Position numbers and translations under genes: made by a program. Below, piece by piece: positions 54,753-61,916 of a DNA stretch of 64,000 bases. The stretch's first letter is position 1. Every line of letters starts with the position of its first letter. Under the pieces are notes generated by a model. The model made no database searches. It was not told the origin of the DNA and saw only the letters and a list, made by a program, of their open reading frames with translations. The DNA is from Pseudomonadales bacterium (GTDB taxonomy: Bacteria > Pseudomonadota > Gammaproteobacteria > Pseudomonadales > Azotimanducaceae), in contig JAWKZN010000001.1 of the NCBI GenBank assembly GCA_041395945.1, forward strand, positions 1,860,001-1,924,000, written 5' to 3'.

Positions 54753-55307
54753 ATGCTCAGTAACCTGCTCGATTTCACGAAACACATCGGTCGGAAGATA
54801 TTCGACACCGATGCCGAAGCCGCAGACAACATCCTCAAGCACATCCAGACCAACAATCCGGGTGTGGATACCTTGCGGGTCACCTTCGACGACGGGGCGG
54901 TAACCCTCACCGGACGCGCGCGTGACCAGGCAGCCAAGGAGAAGGTGGTGCTGATGGCGGGTAACGTCAAGGGCGTCGAGCGGGTTGATGCAGAAGGCAT
55001 CTCTGTGATCCCCACAGCAACGCCTGAACAGATGGAAAAAGCGGGTTTCGGTAAAAAGACGGCCACCGCCCCGGAACCCTCGGCGGCGGCGGAAACATCA
55101 GCGGCAGTTGACGCCCGATCAGCAGCGGCGGTCGATTCGACCCGCTTTTACGTCATTCAGAAAGGCGACACACTTTACGGGATCGCCAAGGAGTTTTACG
55201 GCAAGGGCATGGACTACCCGAAGCTGTTCGAGGCGAATCGGGAAGTCATCGAAGATCCGGACAAGATTTTTCCGGGCCAGAAGATCAGAATCCCTCGAAG
55301 CTTCTGA
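54753..55307 (+). CDS. BON and LysM domain protein (Kbp/YgaU-like)
   Basis: This 184-residue protein has a BON domain (about 20-75: V-T-F-D-D-G-A-V-T-L-T-G-R-A, then A-G-N-V-K-G-V-E-R-V). A linker rich in Ala, Glu and Pro and a C-terminal LysM domain (F-Y-V-I-Q-K-G-D-T-L-Y-G-I-A-K ... F-P-G-Q-K-I-R-I-P) follow. The order matches E. coli YgaU/Kbp, a cytoplasmic potassium-binding protein induced by osmotic stress; the linker here is longer. No signal peptide is visible, which supports a cytosolic role. It lies in the middle of a three-gene run. Confidence 0.85.
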   Translation: MLSNLLDFTKHIGRKIFDTDAEAADNILKHIQTNNPGVDTLRVTFDDGAVTLTGRARDQAAKEKVVLMAGNVKGVERVDAEGISVIPTATPEQMEKAGFGKKTATAPEPSAAAETSAAVDARSAAAVDSTRFYVIQKGDTLYGIAKEFYGKGMDYPKLFEANREVIEDPDKIFPGQKIRIPRSF

Positions 55308-55358
55308 AAGCACTCAGGCCGCACTGGCCATCAGGCCCACATACAGGGAAGACTCAAT

Positions 55359-55886
55359 ATGGATCTGTTAGGCACCATGTTTTCTGCCGGGAACGGCAGG
55401 GCTGTTTCTGAGATTGCGCATCGACTCGGGTTGAGCGACGGTGATGCCCGAAAGCTGATCGGCACCCTCGCGCCCGCCCTCGGCCAGGGCATCGCGAAGA
55501 AATCCGCGGACCCTGCCAACCTCAACGACCTGCTCAAAGCCCTGAAATCCGGCAACCATGAGCGTTTCCTCGACGACCCCGCGCAGACAGTGAGTGACAG
55601 CGGAATCGCCGAAGGCAACAAGATTCTCGGCCACATCCTCGGCAGCAAGGACGTCAGCCGCAAGCTGGCGAGCCAGGCGGCGGAACAGACCGGGATCAGC
55701 GACAGCCTCATCAAGCAGATGCTGCCGATGGTGGCCGCCCTGGCCATGAGTGCATTGAGTAAGCAGACCAGCGAAGCCGGCGGCAGCGAATCGCTGGGCG
55801 GTCTGCTCGGCGGTCTGCTGGGCGGCGGCGACAATCCGAAGGTCGACGATCTCCTCGGCATGGCGGGTAAACTGTTCGGCCGCTGA
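55359..55886 (+). CDS. DUF937 family protein
   Basis: This 175-residue helical protein fits the DUF937 pattern. It has an N-terminal helical domain (I-A-H-R-L-G-L-S-D-G-D-A-R), repeats of G-x-x-I-L-G-H-I-L-G-S-K and M-L-P-M-V-A-A-L-A-M-S-A-L. A glycine-rich tail L-G-G-L-L-G-G-L-L-G-G-G follows. Function is unknown; members are often near stress or envelope genes. GGGAAG precedes the start. The gene closes the YegP/Kbp/DUF937 run. Confidence 0.8.
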   Translation: MDLLGTMFSAGNGRAVSEIAHRLGLSDGDARKLIGTLAPALGQGIAKKSADPANLNDLLKALKSGNHERFLDDPAQTVSDSGIAEGNKILGHILGSKDVSRKLASQAAEQTGISDSLIKQMLPMVAALAMSALSKQTSEAGGSESLGGLLGGLLGGGDNPKVDDLLGMAGKLFGR

Positions 55887-55920
55887 TCGACCGCACCACA
55901 GACCAGACAATCGCCCGGTC

Positions 55921-57336
55921 ATGGCATCGCCGGACAGAGCACCTGAAACTGCAGCTCACATTCTGAAGGGTTTGTGGGCGCATGCCGTGACCGGCCGGGA
56001 GCCGGTCAACGAGCTCGAGATCGGCGAATCGCCCCCCACACTGGCGTCTTCCTTCGCCGTGAGTGCCGCCGCCCAGACCAGTATCGCCGCCGCAGCACTC
56101 GCGGGCGCTGAGTTCTGGAGCCACCGAACCGGTGCGCGCCAGCTCATCCGTGTGCCACGCGCTGCGGCAGAGCTTGAGTGCACGGGCTATTTCACCCTCG
56201 ACGGACAGGTGCCGGAGGCCTGGGCAAAGTACTCCGGTCTCTATGGCTGCAGCGATGGTCATGTGCGCATCCATGCGAACTTCGACCATCATCGCGATGG
56301 CGTGCTGGCTCTGCTGGGACTGCCGCCCGGTGAATCCGCCCCGCGGGAGGCAGTTGCCAGCGCTCTGCAGCCCTGGCGTGCCGCAGACTTCGAAGAAGCC
56401 GCAGCACAACAGGGTCTGGTGGTGGCGATGGCACGCTCATTCGAAGAGTGGGACCGTCACCCCCACGCCCTCGCCGCTGCGCAGCTGCCGCTGCTGACCA
56501 TCGACAGAATCGACGATGCAAAGCCCCTGGCCGATCCACCGATCAGTGCGGACCAGGCACCGCTGACGGGTATTCGAGTCCTCGACCTCACCCGCATTCT
56601 CGCCGGCCCCATCTGCGGGCGTACCCTGGCCGCCTATGGTGCGGATGTCATGCTCATCAACTCACCCCACCTGCCGAACATCGAGTCCATCGCCGACACC
56701 AGTCGCGGCAAACGCTCGGCACATATCGATCTGAGCACCGAAGCAGGTCGCGGCCAGCTCGGTCGCCTGCTCGAAACGGCACACCTATTCGTGCAGGGCT
56801 ACCGGCCCGGTGGCCTGTCCGCGCTGGGCTTCAGCCCCGGGGAGCTCGCCCAAAGGCGACCGGGCATCGTCGCCGTCTCGCTGTCGGCTTACGGACCCAA
56901 GGGACCCTGGGCAGAACGCCGCGGCTTCGACTCCCTTGTGCAGACAGCCACCGGATTCAATGTTGCTGAGGGCGAGGCAAGCGCCGCGGCGAACGGCGTC
57001 AGGCAGCCCAAAGCGCTGCCGGTACCGATACTCGACTACGCCTCCGGCTTTCTGATGGCCTTCGGTGCGCAGACTGCACTGTTGAGACAGCGCATCGAGG
57101 GCGGCAGCTGGCACGTGCAGGTCTCTCTGCTGCAGACGGCCAACTGGTTACGGAGTCTCGGTCGGATCGATAACGGTTTCGCTGTGCAGCGACCAAAGCT
57201 CGCAGACCACCTGCTCGATTACCCCTGCACCCATGCAAAGCTCAGGGCGATGCCGCACGCGGCTGAGTTTTCTGTGACTCCGGCGCACTGGCGATGGCCT
57301 TCGGCGTTGCCGGGGGAGCATCCGGCGGCCTGGTAG
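55921..57336 (+). CDS. Family III CoA-transferase (CaiB/BaiF) with an extra N-terminal half
   Basis: In this 471-residue protein the usual CoA-transferase start, G-I-R-V-L-D-L-T-R-I-L-A-G-P, appears only at about residue 217. It is followed by R-R-G-F-D-S-L-V-Q with the probable catalytic aspartate and I-L-D-Y-A-S-G-F. The first ~210 residues look like the distal part of another family III domain, ending H-P-H-A-L-A-A-A-Q-L-P-L. The order is therefore C-like half then N-like half, either a truncated duplication or a permuted form. CoA transfer between acyl groups is expected; substrates are unknown. The start lacks a strong ribosome binding site. Confidence 0.75.
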   Translation: MASPDRAPETAAHILKGLWAHAVTGREPVNELEIGESPPTLASSFAVSAAAQTSIAAAALAGAEFWSHRTGARQLIRVPRAAAELECTGYFTLDGQVPEAWAKYSGLYGCSDGHVRIHANFDHHRDGVLALLGLPPGESAPREAVASALQPWRAADFEEAAAQQGLVVAMARSFEEWDRHPHALAAAQLPLLTIDRIDDAKPLADPPISADQAPLTGIRVLDLTRILAGPICGRTLAAYGADVMLINSPHLPNIESIADTSRGKRSAHIDLSTEAGRGQLGRLLETAHLFVQGYRPGGLSALGFSPGELAQRRPGIVAVSLSAYGPKGPWAERRGFDSLVQTATGFNVAEGEASAAANGVRQPKALPVPILDYASGFLMAFGAQTALLRQRIEGGSWHVQVSLLQTANWLRSLGRIDNGFAVQRPKLADHLLDYPCTHAKLRAMPHAAEFSVTPAHWRWPSALPGEHPAAW

Positions 57337-57414
57337 TACCTGGAACGTTCCGTCGCTGATCCACCGCTGGAGGCACGCACGATCAGCGGGTCTGTATTTG
57401 GATCGGATTGAGAG

Positions 57415-57556
57415 GCTGGGGTGGTGAGGGGGGTGTGGCGGACCTACGCTCGGGCCCTCCGGGCTCCCCTCTCTTGGCAGAGTTGCCCCGAAGCGGGTCA
57501 ATCTGCCGCGCTCGGCCTCGCTCCACGGTCCGTCACACCCCCCTCACCACCCCAGC
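57415..57556 (-). repeat. 142-bp palindromic repeat element, copy A
   Basis: Terminal arms 57415-57442 and 57529-57556 are 28-base inverted repeats with one mismatch; the arm is G-rich (starts GCTGGGGTGGTGAGG). The inner ~84 bases, read on the minus strand, begin GTGGAGCGAGGCCGAG and end CCGAGCGTAGG, matching the core of copy B at 57721. The arms do not match copy B. No open frame here looks like a real gene; the 590-base gap 57337-57926 contains only these elements and unrecognised sequence. Confidence 0.75.
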
Positions 57557-57720
57557 TTCACGATGGCTCCGAGACAGGACGGCCGAGTGCAGGCCAGCAC
57601 GGGAGCACCACGCAAAATTCAAACACAACGCAGGATTCGAAGATCAGCTTCTACAAGCGTGAGAGTTCCCCTGACGTCAGCCAGACGCTCGGCCACGAAA
57701 CTCGGAAAGTTTCATCGGGA

Positions 57721-57861
57721 GTGGGCGAGGACCTGCGATCCCGGGCCGTGTAGCGAGGCCGAGTACGGGGTTTTGACTCGTGTTCCTACGCGAGGCAAAA
57801 CGCCACGCGAGGGCACAGCGGAGCTGCCGAGCGAGGCCTGGGATCGCAGGTCCTCGCCCAC
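57721..57861 (+). repeat. 141-bp palindromic repeat element, copy B
   Basis: Terminal arms 57721-57746 and 57836-57861 are 26-base inverted repeats with one mismatch (arm starts GTGGGCGAGGACCTGCG). The inner ~89 bases begin GTGTAGCGAGGCCGAG and end CTGCCGAGCGAGG, aligning with copy A in the opposite orientation. In the core's first 30 bases, 23 are identical between copies. A smaller inner pair, GTTTTG/CAAAAC, adds a second stem. Short open frames across it are by-products of the symmetry. Confidence 0.75.
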
Positions 57862-57926
57862 CCACTGATCAACCTTCTTCCGAGCTCCAAGGCCGAACAC
57901 CCTGGCTGCAGGCTAGTGGTGCGCGA

Positions 57927-58952
57927 TTACAGGGACTCCGGATTCTCTTCCCGCCGCGCCCCCGCCAGAATGCCCGGCAGCGCATAGTTGCCTTCATGAC
58001 AGGCGTATTCGTAGATTGTGTCCTGAGTACGTCGCAACGCCACTTCACCGATCCAGTTTTCCGTGTAGGCACCCGGATCATTGACTTCGAATCGATAGAC
58101 GATCTCGTTCTCACTGACCGGAGTGAACCACTCGGTGACCACCGCATCTTTCGTCACATAGAACTGGTGTTTGATTGCGGCCCGGAAGCTCTGGCCGGGG
58201 TGAAAATTGGTGGTCTCCACCACGAGGGTATTGCCTTCCCAGTGACCGATGGAATCACCCATCCAGGGCCGCACGTCTGCGGGCAGATGTTCCGAGTCGA
58301 GACGGATGATGCGTGCATCGTGGTTCATCTCCACCATGATCATCACGTATCCGGGTGACTGCACGATCTGATAATTGTTGTTGTACAACACCGGCAACAT
58401 TGGCGGCCCACCGGTGGAACCGAATCCCACCAGGCACCGTTCGCCGAGCGGTCGCTGTTCCGGGCCATCAAAAGCGCCCTGAATACGCAGCAGAAACTCG
58501 CCGAGCTTGGCCCGCGCGCCAAGACGCCAGGGCAGCTTGCCGTTTTTCGGCGATATCAGTATCGAACTGCGGATTTCTCCGTTGACACGCATCACCCGGG
58601 TGCCGGGATCCATCCAGAAGGAGTTGTAACCGCCGACATCTCCGCCTGCCGGCACGCCTTCCTCAGGGACATCATCGATGGCGGCGAACATTTCAGCAGT
58701 GCGGCCTTCCCAGGCGAGGGCCTGTTCTTCGGTCAGCACCAGGCTGTCGAATTGCGCCGGTCGTTCGAGCGCCGTCACAGTCGCGTTTGTCCAGTTCCCC
58801 TGCAGATCAGGCACGCCATCCGCGGTACGCGCCGGCTGCCACGCGGCGGCCGCCGATGCGGCAGATGCTGCGACGGATGCGGCGGCAACGAGCATTGACG
58901 CAACGATCATCAGCACCGGGGAGCGTCCTCTGTAACGTTGAATCTGTCTCAT
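57927..58952 (-). CDS. Secreted protein of the W-E-G-D-T-L-V-V family, copy 2
   Basis: This 341-residue paralogue of the gene at 47282 shares V-P-D-L-Q-G-N-W, D-V-G-G-Y-N-S-F-W, G-F-G-S-T-G-G-P-P-M-L-P-V-L-Y-N-N, G-D-S-I-G-H-W-E-G-N-T-L-V-V and the C-terminal Y-E-Y-A-C-H-E-G-N-Y. An Ala-rich signal peptide (V-A-A-A-S-V-A-A-S-A) precedes the mature part. The start at 58952 has GGGAGGAAG upstream and overlaps the stop of the next gene (ATGA), so the two are coupled. Function is unknown. Longer in-frame starts to 59024 are rejected. Confidence 0.75.
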   Translation of the reverse strand: MRQIQRYRGRSPVLMIVASMLVAAASVAASAASAAAAWQPARTADGVPDLQGNWTNATVTALERPAQFDSLVLTEEQALAWEGRTAEMFAAIDDVPEEGVPAGGDVGGYNSFWMDPGTRVMRVNGEIRSSILISPKNGKLPWRLGARAKLGEFLLRIQGAFDGPEQRPLGERCLVGFGSTGGPPMLPVLYNNNYQIVQSPGYVMIMVEMNHDARIIRLDSEHLPADVRPWMGDSIGHWEGNTLVVETTNFHPGQSFRAAIKHQFYVTKDAVVTEWFTPVSENEIVYRFEVNDPGAYTENWIGEVALRRTQDTIYEYACHEGNYALPGILAGARREENPESL

Positions 58953-59866
58953 CGCACTTCCTCCCGGGGCAGCGGCGTCTTGCGCAGATGTCCGTACATC
59001 AGTTCCTCGACAAACTCCACGCACTTGAACTGCTGCAGCTGGGCGTCCATGCCTACCCGCTTGTAGATCGGCATGCGCATCGTCCAGGGGCGGCTGAAGG
59101 TAGCCGGGTCTTCGATCCTGGCCTCATATTCCATGACATGGGCGTTGAGCAGCCGATAGCGCTCGGTGACCTTCAATTCGGCACTGTGGTGATTGCCGGA
59201 GCGATCGAACCAGGTGCGATCGTTCTGTCCGGTGACTTCCACCACCAGTGTGTCGCCTTCCCAGGTCGCATAGGACTGACCCATCCAGGACTCCACGGGC
59301 GCTTCACCCGGGTCGGTGAGATGAAAATTGCGCACCGCTCCGGCGTATTCGTAGGCGATGAAGAACGCGCGCTGACTCTGGAAGATCTGAAAGGGAAAAC
59401 GCATGTAATTCGCCCTCGGTACACCGGGCAGGTAGCACTTGATCTCCGGGTCTTCGGTCAGCCAGTTGGCCTGGTTGAACAGTTGCTTCTCCCGGGCTTC
59501 CGGGAGATAGGGAATCTCATTGCCCTCCACCACGCCCAGTCCCGCCGGCACCGCACCCACCGCACCCAGCGCCAGTACTTCCAGAGCGGGTACCGGACCG
59601 AAGGGGCCCTGCCGGGTTGCCAGTGCGGGTCGCGCCGGGTGGGCGAGCAGATCGTAGTTCGCCGTATTGAGTACCTGCCACACACCGTTGAAGTCCGGCC
59701 TGCCATCCGCCTGGCGGGGAATCATCGCTTCAGTTGCATTCGGTTCTGCAACCAGATCAGCGACCGCATTTGCGGCAGCAGATTCGGCCTGCGTCGCGGC
59801 CGTGACGTAAAGGCAACTGAAGCAGACCAGAACTCCGGCCAGGTAATTCAAACTAGCGCCCGACAT
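58949..59866 (-). CDS. Secreted protein of the W-E-G-D-T-L-V-V family, divergent copy 3
   Basis: This 305-residue protein has a signal peptide (M-S-G-A-S-L-N-Y-L-A-G-V-L-V, to about A-A-T-Q-A). The family blocks are R-P-D-F-N-G-V-W near the mature start, S-W-M-G-Q-S-Y-A-T-W-E-G-D-T-L-V-V-E-V, and I-E-D-P-A-T-F-S-R-P-W. It lacks the C-H-E-G-N-Y end and has C-V-E-F-V-E-E instead. GAGGAGTC precedes the start. It overlaps the membrane-protein gene upstream by 14 bases and the copy 2 gene downstream by 4, forming a tight three-gene operon. Confidence 0.72.
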   Translation of the reverse strand: MSGASLNYLAGVLVCFSCLYVTAATQAESAAANAVADLVAEPNATEAMIPRQADGRPDFNGVWQVLNTANYDLLAHPARPALATRQGPFGPVPALEVLALGAVGAVPAGLGVVEGNEIPYLPEAREKQLFNQANWLTEDPEIKCYLPGVPRANYMRFPFQIFQSQRAFFIAYEYAGAVRNFHLTDPGEAPVESWMGQSYATWEGDTLVVEVTGQNDRTWFDRSGNHHSAELKVTERYRLLNAHVMEYEARIEDPATFSRPWTMRMPIYKRVGMDAQLQQFKCVEFVEELMYGHLRKTPLPREEVR

Positions 59867-60278
59867 CGGCGACTCCTCTCGTCCACATCCACCAGAGACT
59901 GAGACCACCACTGACCAGCACGATCAGCAGCGGCATTCGAAGATCGGACCAGGTGGTCATGAAATAGAGCCCGCCGACCAGGCCGCCACCGAGCAGAAAG
60001 CCGACACTCGCCACCACGCGTTTGATCCCGGGGGCGATGAGCGTGGGAATCACAACCAGACCCGCCGCCGCGATCAGCAGGGCGACATAGATGACGGTTT
60101 CGATGGCACCCGTATGCCAGGGCTCCACACAGGAACCCGCCACCATACTCTGTGCCGGACAGCGCGCATCGATCAGATCCACTGTGCTTCGGGCAGCGAA
60201 CAGCGTGCCACCGACGACCGCAGCCAGCGAAACAGGCACCAGCAGCCAGCGCAGGACAGTTATCACAAGTCTCAACAC
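59853..60278 (-). CDS. Small multi-pass membrane protein of unknown function
   Basis: The 141-residue product has about four hydrophobic helices (starting V-I-T-V-L-R-W-L-L-V-P, then I-Y-V-A-L-L-I-A-A-A-G, G-F-L-L-G-G-G-L-V-G and L-L-I-V-L-V-S-G-G). Between the first two is an extracytoplasmic loop with two cysteines (D-A-R-C-P-A and G-S-C-V-E-P) that could pair. The start is GTG at 60278 with only a weak AGGG upstream; nearby TTG or GTG codons are alternatives. It is the first gene of the operon with the two secreted family members, so it may act with them in the envelope. Confidence 0.65.
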   Translation of the reverse strand: MLRLVITVLRWLLVPVSLAAVVGGTLFAARSTVDLIDARCPAQSMVAGSCVEPWHTGAIETVIYVALLIAAAGLVVIPTLIAPGIKRVVASVGFLLGGGLVGGLYFMTTWSDLRMPLLIVLVSGGLSLWWMWTRGVADVGR

Positions 60279-60417
60279 AGTCCCTAGAAAAGAGGCACGG
60301 GGAGCGAGAGTAGCCCAGGGACCGGGACGGGTCCAGACAGCCTTTGCGGGCGACAGACGACCGCGCCGCCAACCCTCGCCTCAAGAGGTCCAGTGACGCC
60401 ACAAACGCGGCAGCCGG

Positions 60418-60582
60418 CAGAACTGACAACGCGGCGACGGATTATCCTGAACCCGATTCACCGACCAGCACCAGCGTCTCGCCATCTTCGATCGAGAAGG
60501 AAACACCAGGCACGGCTTCGCGATGGCCAATGCTTACTCTGAGGTTTTCGACTTCGAGCAGACCTACGATCGAAATCCCGGC
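60418..60582 (-). pseudogene. Remnant of an oligopeptide-transporter ATPase (OppD/DppD-like)
   Basis: Read on the minus strand directly after the stop codon of the gene at 60583, in the same frame, the DNA encodes L-L-E-V-E-N-L-R-V-S-I-G, then V-S-F-S-I-E-D-G-E-T-L-V and L-V-G-E-S-G-S-G. A TAA follows at 60442-60444, where the Walker A lysine belongs, and then S-V-A-A-L-S-V-L. OppD-type ATPases read G-E-S-G-S-G-K-S-V-T-A-L-S at this point, as does the intact gene at 52289. Similarity ends after the L-S-V-L; Q-loop, signature and Walker B are absent. No start codon is visible. This is a truncated, inactivated copy. The rest of the 304-base gap holds nothing else I recognise. Confidence 0.75.
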
Positions 60583-61749
60583 TCAGAACAGAAACGAATC
60601 AGAGTCCATGCCGAGCAATACCCTGCCCGCCGCTTCCGTGAACTGGGACGAGACCATGATGTGCTGGCGCACCACCAGCACGTCGCGCAGGCTGCGTCCC
60701 AGGGGGCTGGTAGTGAAATTCACACTGGCTCCCGCGGCAGCGTAGAGCATTTCCACTGCCCTGATCGCTTCGCTGGCAGCACCCGAACAGGCGAGCTGCA
60801 GCAGTGCCTTCTGCTTCGCGGTCACTGGGTCTCCCTTTTCAACCGTCCGCCAGAGGGCGTCCACCGTTTCGAAAACATAGCTGCGTGCCGATCCCACGAT
60901 TCGCTCCGCCTCCGCTACCGCCCGCTGGGCGTCGGTTCTATTGCGCAGCAGAGCGGCGGAACCGCGCGGGCGTTTTTCGCAGGCCAGTTCGACAAACTGT
61001 TCGATGGCGGCCCGGGCGATGCCGGTGGCCACACCGACCTTGTTGTAGGCCAGCCGGCTGTAAATCGGCAACCGGTAGAGCACGCCCGCCTCCACCGGCT
61101 TCTGTCGCTGCACCTGGCTGACGAATTCATCCGGAACGAACAGATCCCTGATCACCACGTCGTGACTGCCCGAGCCCCTCAACCCGGAGACTTCCCAGGT
61201 GTCGAGGATCTCTACACGGTCTGTCGGGACCATGGTTTCGCAGAGCACCACACCCCGATCGTCGCGCACAGGACCCTGGGCGTCCTGGACGATGCTCTGA
61301 CTCCAGAAGTAGCCGGCGTTGTGAATACCGCTGACGAAGGGCCATTGCCCGCTGATCCGGTAGCCACCGTCTTCCCGAAGGGCCTTACCCAGGGGGTTGA
61401 GACTGCCGGAGATGATCAGTCGTGGATCCGCGTAGAGTCTTTCTGTTACCGCGCGGTCATACACCGCACCAAGCATGCCCATGTTCTCGATGCCGATCAT
61501 GAGGTTCCAGCCGCTGGAACCATGGATGCGGGACACCGCTTCGATCAGCAGAATCTGCTCGCGGGGATGCGCCTCGGCACCGCCGAGACTGCGGGGCACT
61601 GCGATGCGATACAGGCCGGCCTGTGCCATGGCGCTGGCGACCGCACTGTCAAGATGACGCCGGGCTTCCGCGCTTTCTGCAGCACCCCGGATCAGCGGTT
61701 CGATATTACTCAGCCGTTGCATCAGAAGTTCGTATGTCAGCACTGTCAT
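60583..61749 (-). CDS. Acyl-CoA dehydrogenase-fold flavoprotein (group D monooxygenase-like)
   Basis: This 388-residue protein has the ACAD fold but not the classic dehydrogenase signatures. Blocks include G-L-Y-R-I-A-V-P-R-S-L-G-G, S-G-S-L-N-P-L-G-K-A, Y-R-I-S-G-Q-W-P-F-V-S-G, S-G-L-R-G-S-G-S-H-D-V and a C-terminal R-S-L-R-D-V-L-V-V-R-Q-H. These resemble two-component flavin monooxygenases and pigment or steroid hydroxylases (HsaA/DszC-like) that use reduced flavin from a partner reductase. No reductase gene is nearby. The ATG at 61749 is chosen over TTG at 61755; no strong ribosome binding site. Directly downstream lies the ATPase remnant. Confidence 0.75.
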   Translation of the reverse strand: MTVLTYELLMQRLSNIEPLIRGAAESAEARRHLDSAVASAMAQAGLYRIAVPRSLGGAEAHPREQILLIEAVSRIHGSSGWNLMIGIENMGMLGAVYDRAVTERLYADPRLIISGSLNPLGKALREDGGYRISGQWPFVSGIHNAGYFWSQSIVQDAQGPVRDDRGVVLCETMVPTDRVEILDTWEVSGLRGSGSHDVVIRDLFVPDEFVSQVQRQKPVEAGVLYRLPIYSRLAYNKVGVATGIARAAIEQFVELACEKRPRGSAALLRNRTDAQRAVAEAERIVGSARSYVFETVDALWRTVEKGDPVTAKQKALLQLACSGAASEAIRAVEMLYAAAGASVNFTTSPLGRSLRDVLVVRQHIMVSSQFTEAAGRVLLGMDSDSFLF

Positions 61750-61916
61750 GCTCAATCAGGGTACCTGGCGAACGACCATCTCACGCTAGAAGCCGGCGGA
61801 TCCAATTGCAACCACTCCTGCAGGTCTAATCTGCATCAGCGCCGCTCATCACAGAGCAGGCAATCGGCACACCAGTCGTCATAAACTGCGCGCTGAGTTC
61901 GAGAATGTGAGAAACA

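Noticed and set aside
57415..57861. Insertion sequence or MITE with conserved terminal inverted repeats
   Set aside because: The outer arms of the two copies do not match each other, no transposase fragment is present, and I see no flanking target-site duplication.
57415..57861. CRISPR array
   Set aside because: Only two inverted-orientation copies occur, with no regular spacers and no cas genes in the window.
57421..57900. Several 60-110-codon frames on both strands inside the palindromic repeats
   Set aside because: They mirror the inverted repeats, so similar peptides appear on both strands. None has a ribosome binding site or a plausible fold.
59848..60429. 193-codon minus-strand frame overlapping the membrane-protein gene
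   Set aside because: Only its first eight or so residues match the ATPase remnant. The rest is an alternative frame of the membrane-protein gene and is Cys/Arg-rich without motifs.
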